A DNA stretch of 64,000 bases from the NCBI GenBank assembly GCA_027923505.1, contig BROI01000017.1, positions 248,001 through 312,000 on the forward strand. Reading direction: 5' to 3'. The notes under the pieces are model-generated. The model ran no database searches, was not told where the DNA came from, and saw only the letters and a list, made by a program, of their open reading frames with translations. This document shows positions 36,954 through 46,523 of this stretch, one piece after another. Origin of the DNA: Mayamaea pseudoterrestris (Eukaryota > Bacillariophyta > Bacillariophyceae > Sellaphorales > Sellaphoraceae). Positions within the stretch are counted from its first letter, which is position 1; every line of letters begins with the position of its first letter. A program made the position numbers and the translations under genes.

Positions 36954-37866
36954 AGCAGAAGCATCTTGAGCTTGCAAGAGTGCATCGAAGGATGGTGCTG
37001 TTGAGCTTTATGATTCAAGCCAAGTACAAAGTAAGTGCGCCCGCTACTTGAGCATGCAAAACTACGGTACAGTACTGTTCATAATGGTGCTTGTTGACAG
37101 GCATGCGCTAATGGCAAGCGCATCTGCTGCAGCTACCGTAATGCACTGGGTGCCTCGCGAATCTGGCAATGAGATAACCTACCTTGTACTACTCGACAAC
37201 TACGTTCGGAGTATATCATATTCTTCATACAGTAGCCTTTGAATTGCATACTCCTACTACTTGTACTACCGAAAGGCTACTTGTAGCCAGTGATCAACAT
37301 TTCGTACCGCATCACAAGTGCATGCTGCAATTAGACATCGGACATATATATTATCATACTGCCCCCTCAAGCTCACCACGAACGTTGATGTTGCGCATAG
37401 CAGCGACAGATGCGAGCGTCTTGACATAAGTTCTACCGTACTTGAGCGAAATCAAGACAGAACAGCATGTCAATAAAACTCGCAACGACTTGCAAGGTTC
37501 AATCGTTGATCGGACAATGGCGAAGTGTCGACATTTTGTGGCTGCCTTTCGTGTCCTTGGCATGCGCCACATAAGGAGAGTTAACCAGTGGCAACCTTTG
37601 ATAAGAGTCGTTGACGATCAGGCAATGATATATGCAGAATGAGGTTGCAGAAATCGTGTCAATTGGTCTATTATGCCACGACTGCTTACTTAAGCCTGAG
37701 CAATATTGAAAAGTACGAATGATTCGTTTGTGCCCCTTTGACTCGTTCACAATTGCACCAACGTGGTCGGTTTATCCATCGCACATCATCCATCATCCAT
37801 TTCCCATGCACACATTCAAAAGATCCAGTTCAGCAGCACACTACAACATCAACACGTCAAGCCGCC
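36954..37866. other. 0.9-kb stretch without a recognised gene
   Basis: Short open frames occur on both strands, none with a recognisable domain or convincing composition. The right end carries CATCATCCATCATCCATTTCCC, a small pyrimidine/CATC-rich run just before the next gene and possibly part of its 5' UTR. Confidence 0.4.
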
Positions 37867-38670
37867 ATGGAGAGACCAAAGCTACCGCTACACCTTGCTG
37901 ACCTGCTGTCTGAGGCGGGGGAAGTGATTATTGTGGAAGACAATGCTCGCATCCAAGCCCATTCTGTGACGGAGGAGGCCTACCGACGCGGATTAAAAAC
38001 TCAACGGAGGCGGACACGAAGAAGCAGCATATGCCTATTCTCCAACACAAGGGAAGGCTTCAAACCATCTGACTTGATGTCCACAAGTCATTCACTCTCG
38101 TTGACAAGTATTGTTGCCAATGCTGCGCCGCTCATCACAGCGGACGACCGATCGTTCCAACGAGCACGACGACTGCGAGAGTGTCGATGGCAATCTGAAC
38201 CAATGACTCCTCCTGGTTTAATGCAACGAAACGTTGTTTTAAAGGCGCGATCGCCCCCAAAGGCAGACGTTCCAGTCAGTGTGCCGATTCGACGACCATC
38301 ACGCAGTATCGAAGCTGCAGCCAATGCGATCATGACAGCAGTCATGGACGATTTGAGTCTGTTCGTGGAAGATGCGTGTGTCAGCAAGGATGAGTGTGAG
38401 GACAGTGAAGAGCTTTGCTGTGTTCCATTGAGAATTGATGGCGACATTGCCATTGAATCTGCTGTAGAAACGAGCCATGTTGAGAGAGCCATCATTTCCG
38501 AGGCGCCACAGACGAACCATGTACGTCGCCGGCGTACCACAAGATCGCAACGTCTGCGACAAGCTTTCAAAGGTATAAAGATAGGCCAAAGATCGCTTGA
38601 CGAAGACGAAGACCAAACGTCTACCACATTCGACATGGCGTCGACGGAGTTAAGCACCGAGACTTTGTAA
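37867..38670 (+). CDS. Unknown basic/low-complexity protein
   Basis: 267 residues from the ATG at 37867, which has a strong GCCGCCATGG context; the frame is open upstream only via TTG. There is no signal peptide, membrane segment or known domain. It opens with an acidic-hydrophobic helix (LPLHLADLLSEAGEVIIVED), then two Arg-rich patches (RRGLKTQRRRTRRSS near residue 40 and HVRRRRTTRSQRLRQAFKG near 220) around a Ser/Pro-rich middle and a helical acidic stretch (AANAIMTAVMDDLSLFVEDA). The basic patches could be nuclear localisation or nucleic-acid binding. It could be a regulator, but I do not assign one. Confidence 0.6.
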   Translation: MERPKLPLHLADLLSEAGEVIIVEDNARIQAHSVTEEAYRRGLKTQRRRTRRSSICLFSNTREGFKPSDLMSTSHSLSLTSIVANAAPLITADDRSFQRARRLRECRWQSEPMTPPGLMQRNVVLKARSPPKADVPVSVPIRRPSRSIEAAANAIMTAVMDDLSLFVEDACVSKDECEDSEELCCVPLRIDGDIAIESAVETSHVERAIISEAPQTNHVRRRRTTRSQRLRQAFKGIKIGQRSLDEDEDQTSTTFDMASTELSTETL

Positions 38671-38836
38671 ATCTATACGTTATTGTACATTACATAGCCG
38701 CTTGCTCGCTGTGATATACCTAATTAAATTATTGCCTCCATTAATATACCAATGCCTTAACAGAGTCCCCGATTTATCAGACACGACGTAAACATTCTAA
38801 ACGGAATTGCGTCAATTGTTCGCCGCCAAAAAACTT

Positions 38837-39245
38837 TTACTGCATATACTTGTGCGTCTTCATCAACGCTGCCAACTTGTCTTTGTCAGCACCCATCATT
38901 TCTTCAATCTTTTCTCCGCCCTTGTAAAAGTGAAAGGTGGGCATGGCGCGAACTTTGCACTGGCCGGCAACGTCGTCGGCCTCGTCCACGTCCACCTCGG
39001 CAAAGACCACGTCTGGATTCTCCTCGGCCATTTTCTCAAAGATTGGATGAATGAACTTGCAAGGCCCGCACCTGTGTAAGCATATGAAAGAGAAATCAGA
39101 TCGTTGTCGCCTGCATGCTGTGCATGAAACGCAGCGAATCTTGCACGAACCATTCGGCGCTAAAGTCGAGAATGACTAGTTTGCTTTTGGAAGTCTCGAG
39201 CAAAGCATTGTATTCTTCGAGGTTGGTAATCTTTTGGACAGTCAT
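38837..39245 (-). CDS. Thioredoxin, cytosolic h-like
   Basis: Two exons, 39245..39151 and 39071..38837, with a 79-base intron (donor GTTCGT, acceptor ACACAG), join to 109 residues, a standard thioredoxin length. The splice falls within the active site and restores it: FSAEW plus CGPCKF gives WCGPC. The conserved PTFHFYKGG block with the cis-proline (RAMPTF) follows. There is no targeting sequence, so the cytosol is expected. It reduces disulphides in target proteins, taking electrons from a thioredoxin reductase. It is divergent from a truncated haemoglobin gene with 296 bases between the starts. Confidence 0.95.
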
Positions 39246-39541
39246 GACAGCGGCAGGGACAAAGTAATTCCGAGTAGTCGAAGGTAAGAGCGAGAAGTGT
39301 GATGTTCACGACCACGAAGTAGTGGAGTGAATGGAAGGCCGCGGATGCGGAGAAACATCACATTGAATTGAAGTGGTGACGTCAGCTTAGTTCGGGTTTC
39401 GGTGAAATGGAACTTCCTCGAAGTTTGGCCTTCTTCCGGAAGCAGTTTTGCTCACAAACTCGCAACTCTGTACGATGGCCATGTTTGTCATCATTCAAGC
39501 AGCTCAATGCTGTTCACTTGTCTTGTCTGTAATAAAAGACT
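39246..39541. promoter_or_regulatory. Divergent promoter, thioredoxin and truncated haemoglobin
   Basis: 296 bases between opposite start codons. It contains TGACGTCAGC near 39378, a perfect CRE/bZIP-type palindrome (TGACGTCA). Diatom bZIP factors bind such sites in CO2/light-responsive genes; its use here is inferred. Confidence 0.45.
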
Positions 39542-40072
39542 ATGAGCAAATACGAGCTTCAACGGCGGGCAACAGATCTCTCCGGAGTCAGTCATGAGGA
39601 TGCACAACGAGCACTTCATCTATCCCCCTCCGTATTCGATCGTATTGGCACGGATGGGATACATTTACTTTCGCAAATATTCTATGACGGCGTCTACTCC
39701 GACAAAGAGAATCAATGGTTTTTGAACATTTTTGCTAGCAGCAGCAAAAAAGAGGCGATTGACAACCAGTTTCGCTTCTTTGTTCAAACATTTGGCGGAC
39801 CTGACCTTTATCGCGCCAAAAAGGGAAAGTATACGCGCTTGGTGGGACGACATGCCAATTATTCCATTGGCTACGCCGCGGCAAAGAAGTGGGTGTCTCA
39901 CATGGAGCGGGCATTACGCCAGCATCCACTCATTCGACGCGATGACGAGGTTTTGGCGGCACTGTCATTATACTTTCGATACACGGCGTACTACATTGTC
40001 GTGACGAAGGAATACATGCGTTCCGATCAACTCAGTGGAGGTTCTTGTGTAGATACGCACTCTAATTGGTGA
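39542..40072 (+). CDS. Truncated (2/2) haemoglobin, group II
   Basis: 176 residues, ATG at 39542. The core matches plant GLB3 and bacterial group II haemoglobins: FYDGVYSDKENQWFLNIFAS, then NQFRFFVQTFGGPDLYRAKK and LVGRHANYSIGYAAAKKWVS, followed by ALSLYFRYTAYYIVV. The proximal haem histidine is expected in GRHANY, and the distal-side Tyr and Trp are in FYDG and KKWV. There is an N-terminal extension of about 40 residues and no targeting signal. Group II globins bind O2, NO and CO and are linked to NO dioxygenation and redox protection. The shared promoter with a thioredoxin, a possible reductant, fits a nitric-oxide or peroxide defence role. Confidence 0.92.
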   Translation: MSKYELQRRATDLSGVSHEDAQRALHLSPSVFDRIGTDGIHLLSQIFYDGVYSDKENQWFLNIFASSSKKEAIDNQFRFFVQTFGGPDLYRAKKGKYTRLVGRHANYSIGYAAAKKWVSHMERALRQHPLIRRDDEVLAALSLYFRYTAYYIVVTKEYMRSDQLSGGSCVDTHSNW

Positions 40073-40093
40073 AGCCGATATAGATGAATTACA

Positions 40094-40924
40094 CTACTCA
40101 CCTTTGTTGTTTGACAAGTCAATGCGATGACACTTGAGCAATTCTCGTAGTTGCGTCTGCTGCTCAGTTGCACCAGTCTCGCCTCGCATAATGTCTTGAA
40201 GCCCATCAGAACCAAAGTCTTTCTCCATTGCTTGTATTAGACCAGCATTCCTCCTCCACACCTTGCCAGCGTCTCCGTCCAGTCGATCGACGGCAAGTGT
40301 TACTTCGTCCTCTCGCAAAATGTGAAAGAGCGGATATGGCGACCGGTTCGTCCAATTGTCAACACTGTCTGGTTCAGATCCTTCAAACTGAAAGAGCGGA
40401 TGGAATGGAGCAACTTGGATGACGCCTTCAAAGGTAGAATCGTCCTTGATAATGCCAGTCTCAATGAGCTCAAGCATGTCAAGATAGCTGTGAAAGTCGT
40501 CGGGATGGCACTCGGGGCACACGACTAGCGTCGTCCCTGGTTCCGTGGTGCGAAATAAAAGTTGGTCAAAGACTCGTGACAAAATTTCTTCGTCGTCGCT
40601 TCCTCGTACAACATCAATGAGCACCTTGTCTTGGCGAAGTGGTCGTTCGGCGAACGGGCAGAGGTTGAGACCAATAACGACTCGACGCAGCCAATTGATT
40701 GTTTCTTCCTCGACAGACGCGTCATCTTTAACAGTAGAGCTAGCAGACACGTGACTCTTCCGCCGCAAATTGTAACAATGGTAGGGTAAAACTTTCCGAT
40801 CCTGCCGTCGTAGACTACTAATTCTAATTTGCTGCATAGTTGATTGAAAGGCAAAGGCATGCGAGCACTGAAAGCGAAACATTACAGCGACCAATACAGT
40901 CAGTGTAAACTTAAATAAAGGCAT
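40094..40924 (-). CDS. DUF1415 family protein, plastid-targeted
   Basis: 276 residues, ATG at 40924. A signal peptide ends SHAFAFQS, an ASAFAP-like plastid motif, followed by a basic Ser-rich transit region. From residue about 80 it matches DUF1415: NWLRRVVIGLNLCPFAERPL, then PGTTLVVCPECHPDDFHSYL, VIQVAPFHPLFQFEG, NRSPYPLFHILRED and AGLIQAMEKD. The conserved Cys, His and Asp residues suggest an enzyme, but no activity is established for the family. The end is unusual: the last codons are AAA GGT GAG TAG, so the stop codon lies inside a perfect GTGAGT splice donor, and an alternative spliced C-terminus is conceivable. It converges with the globin gene, 21 bases apart. Confidence 0.85.
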   Translation of the reverse strand: MPLFKFTLTVLVAVMFRFQCSHAFAFQSTMQQIRISSLRRQDRKVLPYHCYNLRRKSHVSASSTVKDDASVEEETINWLRRVVIGLNLCPFAERPLRQDKVLIDVVRGSDDEEILSRVFDQLLFRTTEPGTTLVVCPECHPDDFHSYLDMLELIETGIIKDDSTFEGVIQVAPFHPLFQFEGSEPDSVDNWTNRSPYPLFHILREDEVTLAVDRLDGDAGKVWRRNAGLIQAMEKDFGSDGLQDIMRGETGATEQQTQLRELLKCHRIDLSNNKGE

Positions 40925-41184
40925 AAAGTCTTCCCGGCTGGTATTGGTTCAGTACGGTATAGAATGGTAGTCTTCCACTCGAGGAAAATGAGAAGTGATG
41001 GACGAGATGGCGCGAAGAACCACTACGACGGACAAAAGATACTTTCATTCACGCTTTATGTTTGCTCGATCCGCGCAACCACACAAACGCAGGCACTTCG
41101 CCTGCTCGTTCCATTCGGTCGCCAAGGCTTGAGATATCGTAAAGAAATTAAGTACATTCTCTCCTCCAGCTCTATTTGAAAATC

Positions 41185-41649
41185 ATGTCAGACGACGAAA
41201 AGGCCAAGAGTAGCAGTAGTGCACCTTCTTATGAAGACCGCTGCAAGGCTGTCAATGCCATTTCGCACCCACTCGCCGCCAAGAAATCCACAAAGAAGGC
41301 GCACAAGCTTGTGAAAAAGGCGGCTGCCACCAAGCACATTCGTCGGGGAGTCAAGGAAGTTGTCAAGGGACTGCGCAAGGGAGAAACTGGTTTGGCGATT
41401 CTGGCTGGCGACATTTATCCGGTGGATGTCATTAGCCACTTGCCAGTCTTGCTGGAGGATGCCGACGTTCCGTACGTGTTTGTGCCAAGCAAATTTGATT
41501 TGGGAGCAGCGGCCAGCACCAAGCGACCGACGAGTTGCGTATTGATTCGGACGCCAAAGAAAGATTTTGATGGTCAAGACTTGTATGATGCTCTCGTGAA
41601 GGAGGCAAAGGAATATGATCCAGCGACTATTTCGGTCTCGTCGCGATGA
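41185..41649 (+). CDS. NHP2: H/ACA snoRNP protein NHP2
   Basis: 154 residues from the ATG at 41185. The L7Ae/NHP2 RNA-binding fold is clear: KHIRRGVKEVVKGLRKGETG, then LAILAGDIYPVDVISHLPVL and VPYVFVPSKFDLGAA. An N-terminal Ser-rich, Lys-rich segment is usual for eukaryotic NHP2. The GLRKGE loop that binds kink-turn or hairpin RNA is kept. It works in the nucleolus with dyskerin, NOP10 and GAR1 to pseudouridylate rRNA. Divergent from the DUF1415 gene, with 260 bases between the starts and no element recognised there. Confidence 0.93.
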   Translation: MSDDEKAKSSSSAPSYEDRCKAVNAISHPLAAKKSTKKAHKLVKKAAATKHIRRGVKEVVKGLRKGETGLAILAGDIYPVDVISHLPVLLEDADVPYVFVPSKFDLGAAASTKRPTSCVLIRTPKKDFDGQDLYDALVKEAKEYDPATISVSSR

Positions 41650-41827
41650 GTGCTGTCAATGCTGGAAGGGGCGCGGAGCTTCGTACACTTATTGTCCATC
41701 ATTGGATAAGGTTTAATGTGATTATACAGCTTTATAAATTATGACGAGCGTACTTGTAGCTATTGCTTTTTAATCCAAGTTAACGTGGTGACGGCACCTA
41801 TCACCGAGAGTACAGATTTTGTAATCT

Positions 41828-42472
41828 TTACTCCGCCAATTCCATGGCATTTGAATGATCTCCACTTATCTCCTCAAAGACTTGGCGGAGTGGTTTTTCC
41901 ATAGCATTTGGAACAACCATGGCGCAGGCTGGACTCGCCAAACCGCCCGTCTCGTCGTAAATCTCCTTTCCCAAAATGTTGTAGACGGCCATCATTTCCT
42001 GTCTGCGAAAACCAGAAAACAGTAGGACTGGAATGTTCGATTCTATCACTGTCGCTTCGCTATATGTATTTGATATCGCTCCATTGGCAATCTGCGTCGT
42101 GGCATCGCGCACCGACAAGTCCAGCTCGGGTTGCAATGGGCTTTGGATGCGATGGATCCGGCAAGACTTTTGTTGCGCCGTCGGAGCACCGTCGTGAATC
42201 ATATCTTGCACTTCCTCGTCATCAATACCAGACGGACAATAATACATAATCAGCAAAGGACCAGGCCCAAACTCTTCGTCGGTGGCATGTAGCTTGATAA
42301 AGTCGTTCTCGCGATTCTTCAGAAAGTCGAACAAGCCCATGCGAAGTTCTGTAGAACTTGCTGCAGCTTGGCGATGTAAAGCTCCTGCGCCTTGGCTGAT
42401 CCATGCTCTGCATGGCACTAGACATAAGAGAGACGAGGCATGCATCAAGAAAATGTATTGCTGCGTGACCAT
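41828..42472 (-). CDS. DUF3783-containing protein with signal-type N-terminus
   Basis: 214 residues, ATG at 42472. A hydrophobic leader (YIFLMHASSLLCLVPCRAW) followed by a Ser/Arg-rich stretch suggests plastid or secretory routing; the aromatic after the cleavage site is Trp rather than Phe. Residues about 140-205 match the DUF3783 domain (IPVLLFSGFRRQEMMAVYNI, then PACAMVVPNAMEKPLRQVFE), a small alpha/beta fold known from bacterial and plastid-lineage proteins without assigned activity. The middle (FGPGPLLIMYYCPSGID) is conserved-looking but unassigned. Transcribed toward NHP2. Confidence 0.65.
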   Translation of the reverse strand: MVTQQYIFLMHASSLLCLVPCRAWISQGAGALHRQAAASSTELRMGLFDFLKNRENDFIKLHATDEEFGPGPLLIMYYCPSGIDDEEVQDMIHDGAPTAQQKSCRIHRIQSPLQPELDLSVRDATTQIANGAISNTYSEATVIESNIPVLLFSGFRRQEMMAVYNILGKEIYDETGGLASPACAMVVPNAMEKPLRQVFEEISGDHSNAMELAE

Positions 42473-42688
42473 GGCAAAGTGTTGGTTTGAAGCTTGGAGG
42501 TGTGTGACGTGACGACTTCATCTTTTCGTCGCCATTTCCGCGATGACATCAAGTGCCAGTGCGTCGTCGTGGCTATTATACCTTGTCTACCGGTGTACCG
42601 AAACCAAACTTTAGCCACTCCATATGTACAAGTATATTGATAGCTTTAACTCTTACAAAGTAAAAAAGTAAAGATGGATTCTATGTTG

Positions 42689-45600
42689 TCATAGCTGATA
42701 GCCACGACCTCGCTTTCTCGGGTCCTCAGCGTTTGTCGCGGGCACACTTGGTGCGGTTTGAGGCTTTCGAACATTTTTGGATTCAGCCTTACGAGGATCG
42801 GCCGATTTGTTGCGAGGGGCATTGGCGGAAGTAGCCACTGACTCATGCTTTCGCTTTCCCTTTGCCGGCTTGCGAGGGTCGACAGGTTTCGCGACATTGC
42901 CCATTCGCTTATAGGGCGGTGACTCCGACAGCGGTGCACCGGTGGCAGATGAGTCACTTTGGTGATTGTCGCCTGGGGCAGATTCAGCACACTTGCGTAT
43001 CCGTGCATTTGACGCTTCAGTAGGAGCATCTCGTTTTCGCGGGTCGACAGATTTTGGCATTTCCGATGAAGCTGCTTTTTTTCGCGCATGGGCCTCTTTC
43101 GACTTTGTGTCCTTCTTCCGAGGGTCGGCCGGTCTTGGTGGAGAAGTAGCACTCGATGTGCTTCCAACGTCAACATCTTTCATTGGCGATGATGGTGACT
43201 CCTTTGCCCAACTGGTTATACTTCCAAAAAAGATTCTGTTGCCAGACCGCGACTCTGGAACACGAACCACTGCCTTGGTCTCTCTGGCATGCTCAACGAG
43301 ATCACGCCAATACGGATTCACGACAATTGATTCACACCGAGCAATTACAAAAAGCATGTGTTTCGCTCTTGTCAAAGCCACATTCATGCGGCGTACATCG
43401 GCAAGAAATCCAATCCCTCGACTGCCAGAGGCTCGAACTGCACTAAAGATCACAATATTTGCTTCTCGGCCCTGGAATGCATCCACCGTATTCACTTCCA
43501 CCAAATCAGTATATCGATCACCAAGCGCATTCTTAAAATATTGCTGGAGCAGTCTAGATTGCTGGGCGTAGGGTGTAATGATAGCAACGCGAGTTTTCGC
43601 GGACAGTCCTCGACTAACTTCCTTCAACTGCATGTACAGATGCACAGCAAGCTCCGCTTCGTCGGGATTCTTTAAACTCGTACCGCCACGTTCCTCCGAT
43701 GAGTCCAAATCAAGCACAGTAAATGGTTGGAATGCGGGAACGGCGCGACGAACAATGCCAAGGAGCGGGTTGCCGTAATCGGTCTGTTTAACGTTTGGAC
43801 CGTCAAGCAGTGTTCCATCGTAAAATATGTGGCGCGGAAAGTGGGAAATCTGTGGATGCATTCTATACTGTTCATTCAGCATGTAAACTGGTTCGCCAGC
43901 TTCTTCCAACCGCTGAAAGAGCGATCGATCATACTTTGTCGTCTTGCCTGAAACATTAAAGATTGTAGCCGGCAACTGCTGTGGATCGCCAACCAACACC
44001 GCATGACGGTTACCCAATTGTAATGCAGATAGTGATTGCGGCTCGACACTTTGAGCTGCCTCGTCAATCACAATGACTTCAAACTTGTCCACGCCTTCCA
44101 GTGCTCGTCCACCAGCTGATCCCAGCGTGGTCAAAACAATGTGCACCGAGTTCAGCACGTGGTTCTCCATGTTCTGTTGTATTTCAAAATGATTTGATCC
44201 ATTGTCGGCAGCTCCTTTAATTATAGTACATCGCTCCAAGTGTGTCTTGATTGTAAAATAACTTTCGACAAGCTTAACGATGCGAGCCATGAACGCGCGA
44301 TACTCTGGCATGCTCGTGGCTGGAAAGTGAGTTTCATCAGGTTCTGGCGGCGGCGGAACCTCATAGGTTGTAGATTGTTCTTTATGATTTACGAAAAAGA
44401 CTGCACCACTTTCATCAAACGTCTCCTCGTTAATGCGAATTTCCCAATTCCGTGACAACGGCCAAGGAGATGCAGTGGCAATAGCTTGGCATCGTTTTCG
44501 TAAATTAGCAATGTCTGTCGTAATTCTGCCTAGTTCGGATCGATACCCAGCAATCGCGGACTCCAACTTGCCTGCATCCATGTGTTCGCTGATAATGCTA
44601 TCAACCTTCGTCTCTAAAGCAACAGCTCGTACATTCGCACTCTGTCCAACACCGACGCGTATAATGCTTGGATTGTACCGTCGCCCCTGACCATCAATAA
44701 AACCGTCCTCCATAATCTTTAAAATAATATTGTCGACCGCAGTGTTGGAAGGGGCGCAGCAAAGCAATCGCGGCTTGGCTTTTCGCGCCAATTCCAGAGC
44801 GGCTGAACGTGTTCCAGTCGGCAGAGCCGCAATCCTCCGCACTTCCTCGTAGTACTTGTTATATTGCCGAATATGTAGTGAGTTCAAGCAAGCGACAAGT
44901 GTCGTAGTTTTGCCAGTGCCAGGTGGGCCCTTGATAAGTGTAAATCCTCCATCTCCATATTGATTAGCGCTAGCAGCAATCGCCGTCAACTGTGAATTGT
45001 TAAACTTCTTCGATGCATACTCCACAAAGCCCTTGCCAAGTGCTTCTCGACCGCCCATTTCCGTCAGTAATTGCTGGCTGCTTAATCGATGGAGCGCTTG
45101 CTTGCTATTCCCATTCGCCAAATGCTGGCCCAACAAAAATCGCTTCAACGGCAATGTTTCCATGCGACAAAGTGCGGTAAACTCTCGCAGAGCCGTCACG
45201 TTTCCTCCCTTCCATGGGACGGCAATCATGTTGGCTTGGCCAATCTGCGCCCACTTGCGTTTCGAGACCTTTACGACCAGTCCCTGAATGGATGCTCGTC
45301 CTTGCTCAACACGCCCCACCAATCCAGCGCGGCTGTAGAATGAATCATTGTTTCCGTCCGCCGCCGCAACCCGAGGTGTTCGCTTATTGTACAAGTCACG
45401 AAGCAAATCCTTGTGGTCGGGTGTCAGCAAAATGATCAAGTCATTGCTTGTAAACGAACCACTCGTTGGCTGCTGCGCCTGCGCCCCCTGACCAGTCGAC
45501 TGCTGCTGCTGCGGTAGACTCAAGTGTATATACGTTGCTGCATCTTCATATGGTTCCGACGACATGAGATTGTCGTAGTATGCTTGGTTGCGCCGCTTGG

Positions 45601-46372
45601 AGCCGCCGCCATTGTTGGCTCCGTTGCTCACGTTGCATTGAACGACAATGCCTGTAGCAGTCGCTGGAATCTCCTGCAGTAGCTGTGCTCTGCATTCCGC
45701 CAAGCACAATGGAGCCCAGGCTGCCATGTAGTGACGTGAATTAATAAACGTATCTGGCAATGCCTTCGTTGAATGCTCCATGGGAATGGAATGCTGAGTC
45801 TTGTAGTAATGCGTCAAAACGTCCCATTCGCGAAGGCTCTTCCAAAAGTCATCGGGTTGAATGGTGGAAAATCCGGAACCTTCCGTGTCATTGGATGCCG
45901 TCGATGTTGCTGCTGCGTTATGCACGAGTTGCGAAAGCAGCTTGGGCGCCGTCGACTTTGTCTTGATCGTGGCTGTTGATTCTGTTGCGGCAAATTTGCG
46001 TGAGAATCGAGGAGACGACTGCTTCGGTTCATCGCTATCACTGTCGATATTGATAACTTCAGGTTTCGCAGGAGGTTTGTTGTTTTGCTGTGCAGTCGCT
46101 CGAGCCGCTGCTAGTATTGACAAAGAGCTGGATGGCTTCTTCGACGTTGGTCGTCGGAGAGGAGCTGCGCTTCTGACAGGTGCAAGTTGCGACGGTTGCG
46201 GCTTTTGGTCATTCGTAGTTGACAGCGACGCAGCAGCTAGGGCCACCGGCTTTGTAGATAGACTTGCTGCGAGTCGTCGCTGTCTCGCGATGATTTCGCG
46301 TTCTCTTGAAGACGACATGCTGTCGCTCCATAATGGTCCAGGCAAAAAAGTAACGGCCCATCCATCATCCAT
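42689..46372 (-). CDS. Sen1/IGHMBP2-like SF1 helicase with WW-like insertion
   Basis: 1227 residues from the ATG at 46372, or 1209 from 46318 (MSSSREREIIARQRRL). The N-terminal 150 residues are Ala/Ser/Lys-rich. All superfamily 1B motifs are present: GPPGTGKTTT near residue 481, CAPSNTAVDNI, DEAAQ near 766, VGDPQQLPAT, LNEQYRMHPQISHFP, VNTVDAFQGREANIV and RRMNVALTRAKHML. Between motifs Ia and II, residues about 630-670 carry a WW-type sequence (NWEIRINEETFDESGAVFFV, then NHKEQSTTYEVPPPP), with the second Trp replaced by Tyr. The tail past 1070 has five DPRK motifs in basic low-complexity sequence. Sen1-type helicases unwind RNA-DNA hybrids and terminate RNA polymerase II; placement in this group rather than UPF1 is from motif detail. 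Confidence 0.88.
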   Translation of the reverse strand: MDDGWAVTFLPGPLWSDSMSSSREREIIARQRRLAASLSTKPVALAAASLSTTNDQKPQPSQLAPVRSAAPLRRPTSKKPSSSLSILAAARATAQQNNKPPAKPEVINIDSDSDEPKQSSPRFSRKFAATESTATIKTKSTAPKLLSQLVHNAAATSTASNDTEGSGFSTIQPDDFWKSLREWDVLTHYYKTQHSIPMEHSTKALPDTFINSRHYMAAWAPLCLAECRAQLLQEIPATATGIVVQCNVSNGANNGGGSKRRNQAYYDNLMSSEPYEDAATYIHLSLPQQQQSTGQGAQAQQPTSGSFTSNDLIILLTPDHKDLLRDLYNKRTPRVAAADGNNDSFYSRAGLVGRVEQGRASIQGLVVKVSKRKWAQIGQANMIAVPWKGGNVTALREFTALCRMETLPLKRFLLGQHLANGNSKQALHRLSSQQLLTEMGGREALGKGFVEYASKKFNNSQLTAIAASANQYGDGGFTLIKGPPGTGKTTTLVACLNSLHIRQYNKYYEEVRRIAALPTGTRSAALELARKAKPRLLCCAPSNTAVDNIILKIMEDGFIDGQGRRYNPSIIRVGVGQSANVRAVALETKVDSIISEHMDAGKLESAIAGYRSELGRITTDIANLRKRCQAIATASPWPLSRNWEIRINEETFDESGAVFFVNHKEQSTTYEVPPPPEPDETHFPATSMPEYRAFMARIVKLVESYFTIKTHLERCTIIKGAADNGSNHFEIQQNMENHVLNSVHIVLTTLGSAGGRALEGVDKFEVIVIDEAAQSVEPQSLSALQLGNRHAVLVGDPQQLPATIFNVSGKTTKYDRSLFQRLEEAGEPVYMLNEQYRMHPQISHFPRHIFYDGTLLDGPNVKQTDYGNPLLGIVRRAVPAFQPFTVLDLDSSEERGGTSLKNPDEAELAVHLYMQLKEVSRGLSAKTRVAIITPYAQQSRLLQQYFKNALGDRYTDLVEVNTVDAFQGREANIVIFSAVRASGSRGIGFLADVRRMNVALTRAKHMLFVIARCESIVVNPYWRDLVEHARETKAVVRVPESRSGNRIFFGSITSWAKESPSSPMKDVDVGSTSSATSPPRPADPRKKDTKSKEAHARKKAASSEMPKSVDPRKRDAPTEASNARIRKCAESAPGDNHQSDSSATGAPLSESPPYKRMGNVAKPVDPRKPAKGKRKHESVATSANAPRNKSADPRKAESKNVRKPQTAPSVPATNAEDPRKRGRGYQL

Positions 46373-46523
46373 GGTGTGGCGATGGAACCGGACCGCTGCG
46401 TCGCACCGATGTCGTACCGGTTACAGTGGATGCTGGTGCGACACAAAGCGAGTGCCACTCGAATCACGCGGTCACCATGGCGCACGCAGGTCATCAAGTC
46501 CGTCGGCTTGTTGTTCATTCGTC
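46373..46523. promoter_or_regulatory. Divergent promoter, helicase and golgin genes
   Basis: Only 151 bases between opposite ATGs. No element recognised; the small gap implies a shared bidirectional promoter. Confidence 0.4.

Noticed and set aside
45861-46523. A 221-codon extension of the golgin frame upstream of its ATG.
   Set aside because: It overlaps the helicase gene in antisense and has no independent features; the golgin N-terminus at 46524 is complete.
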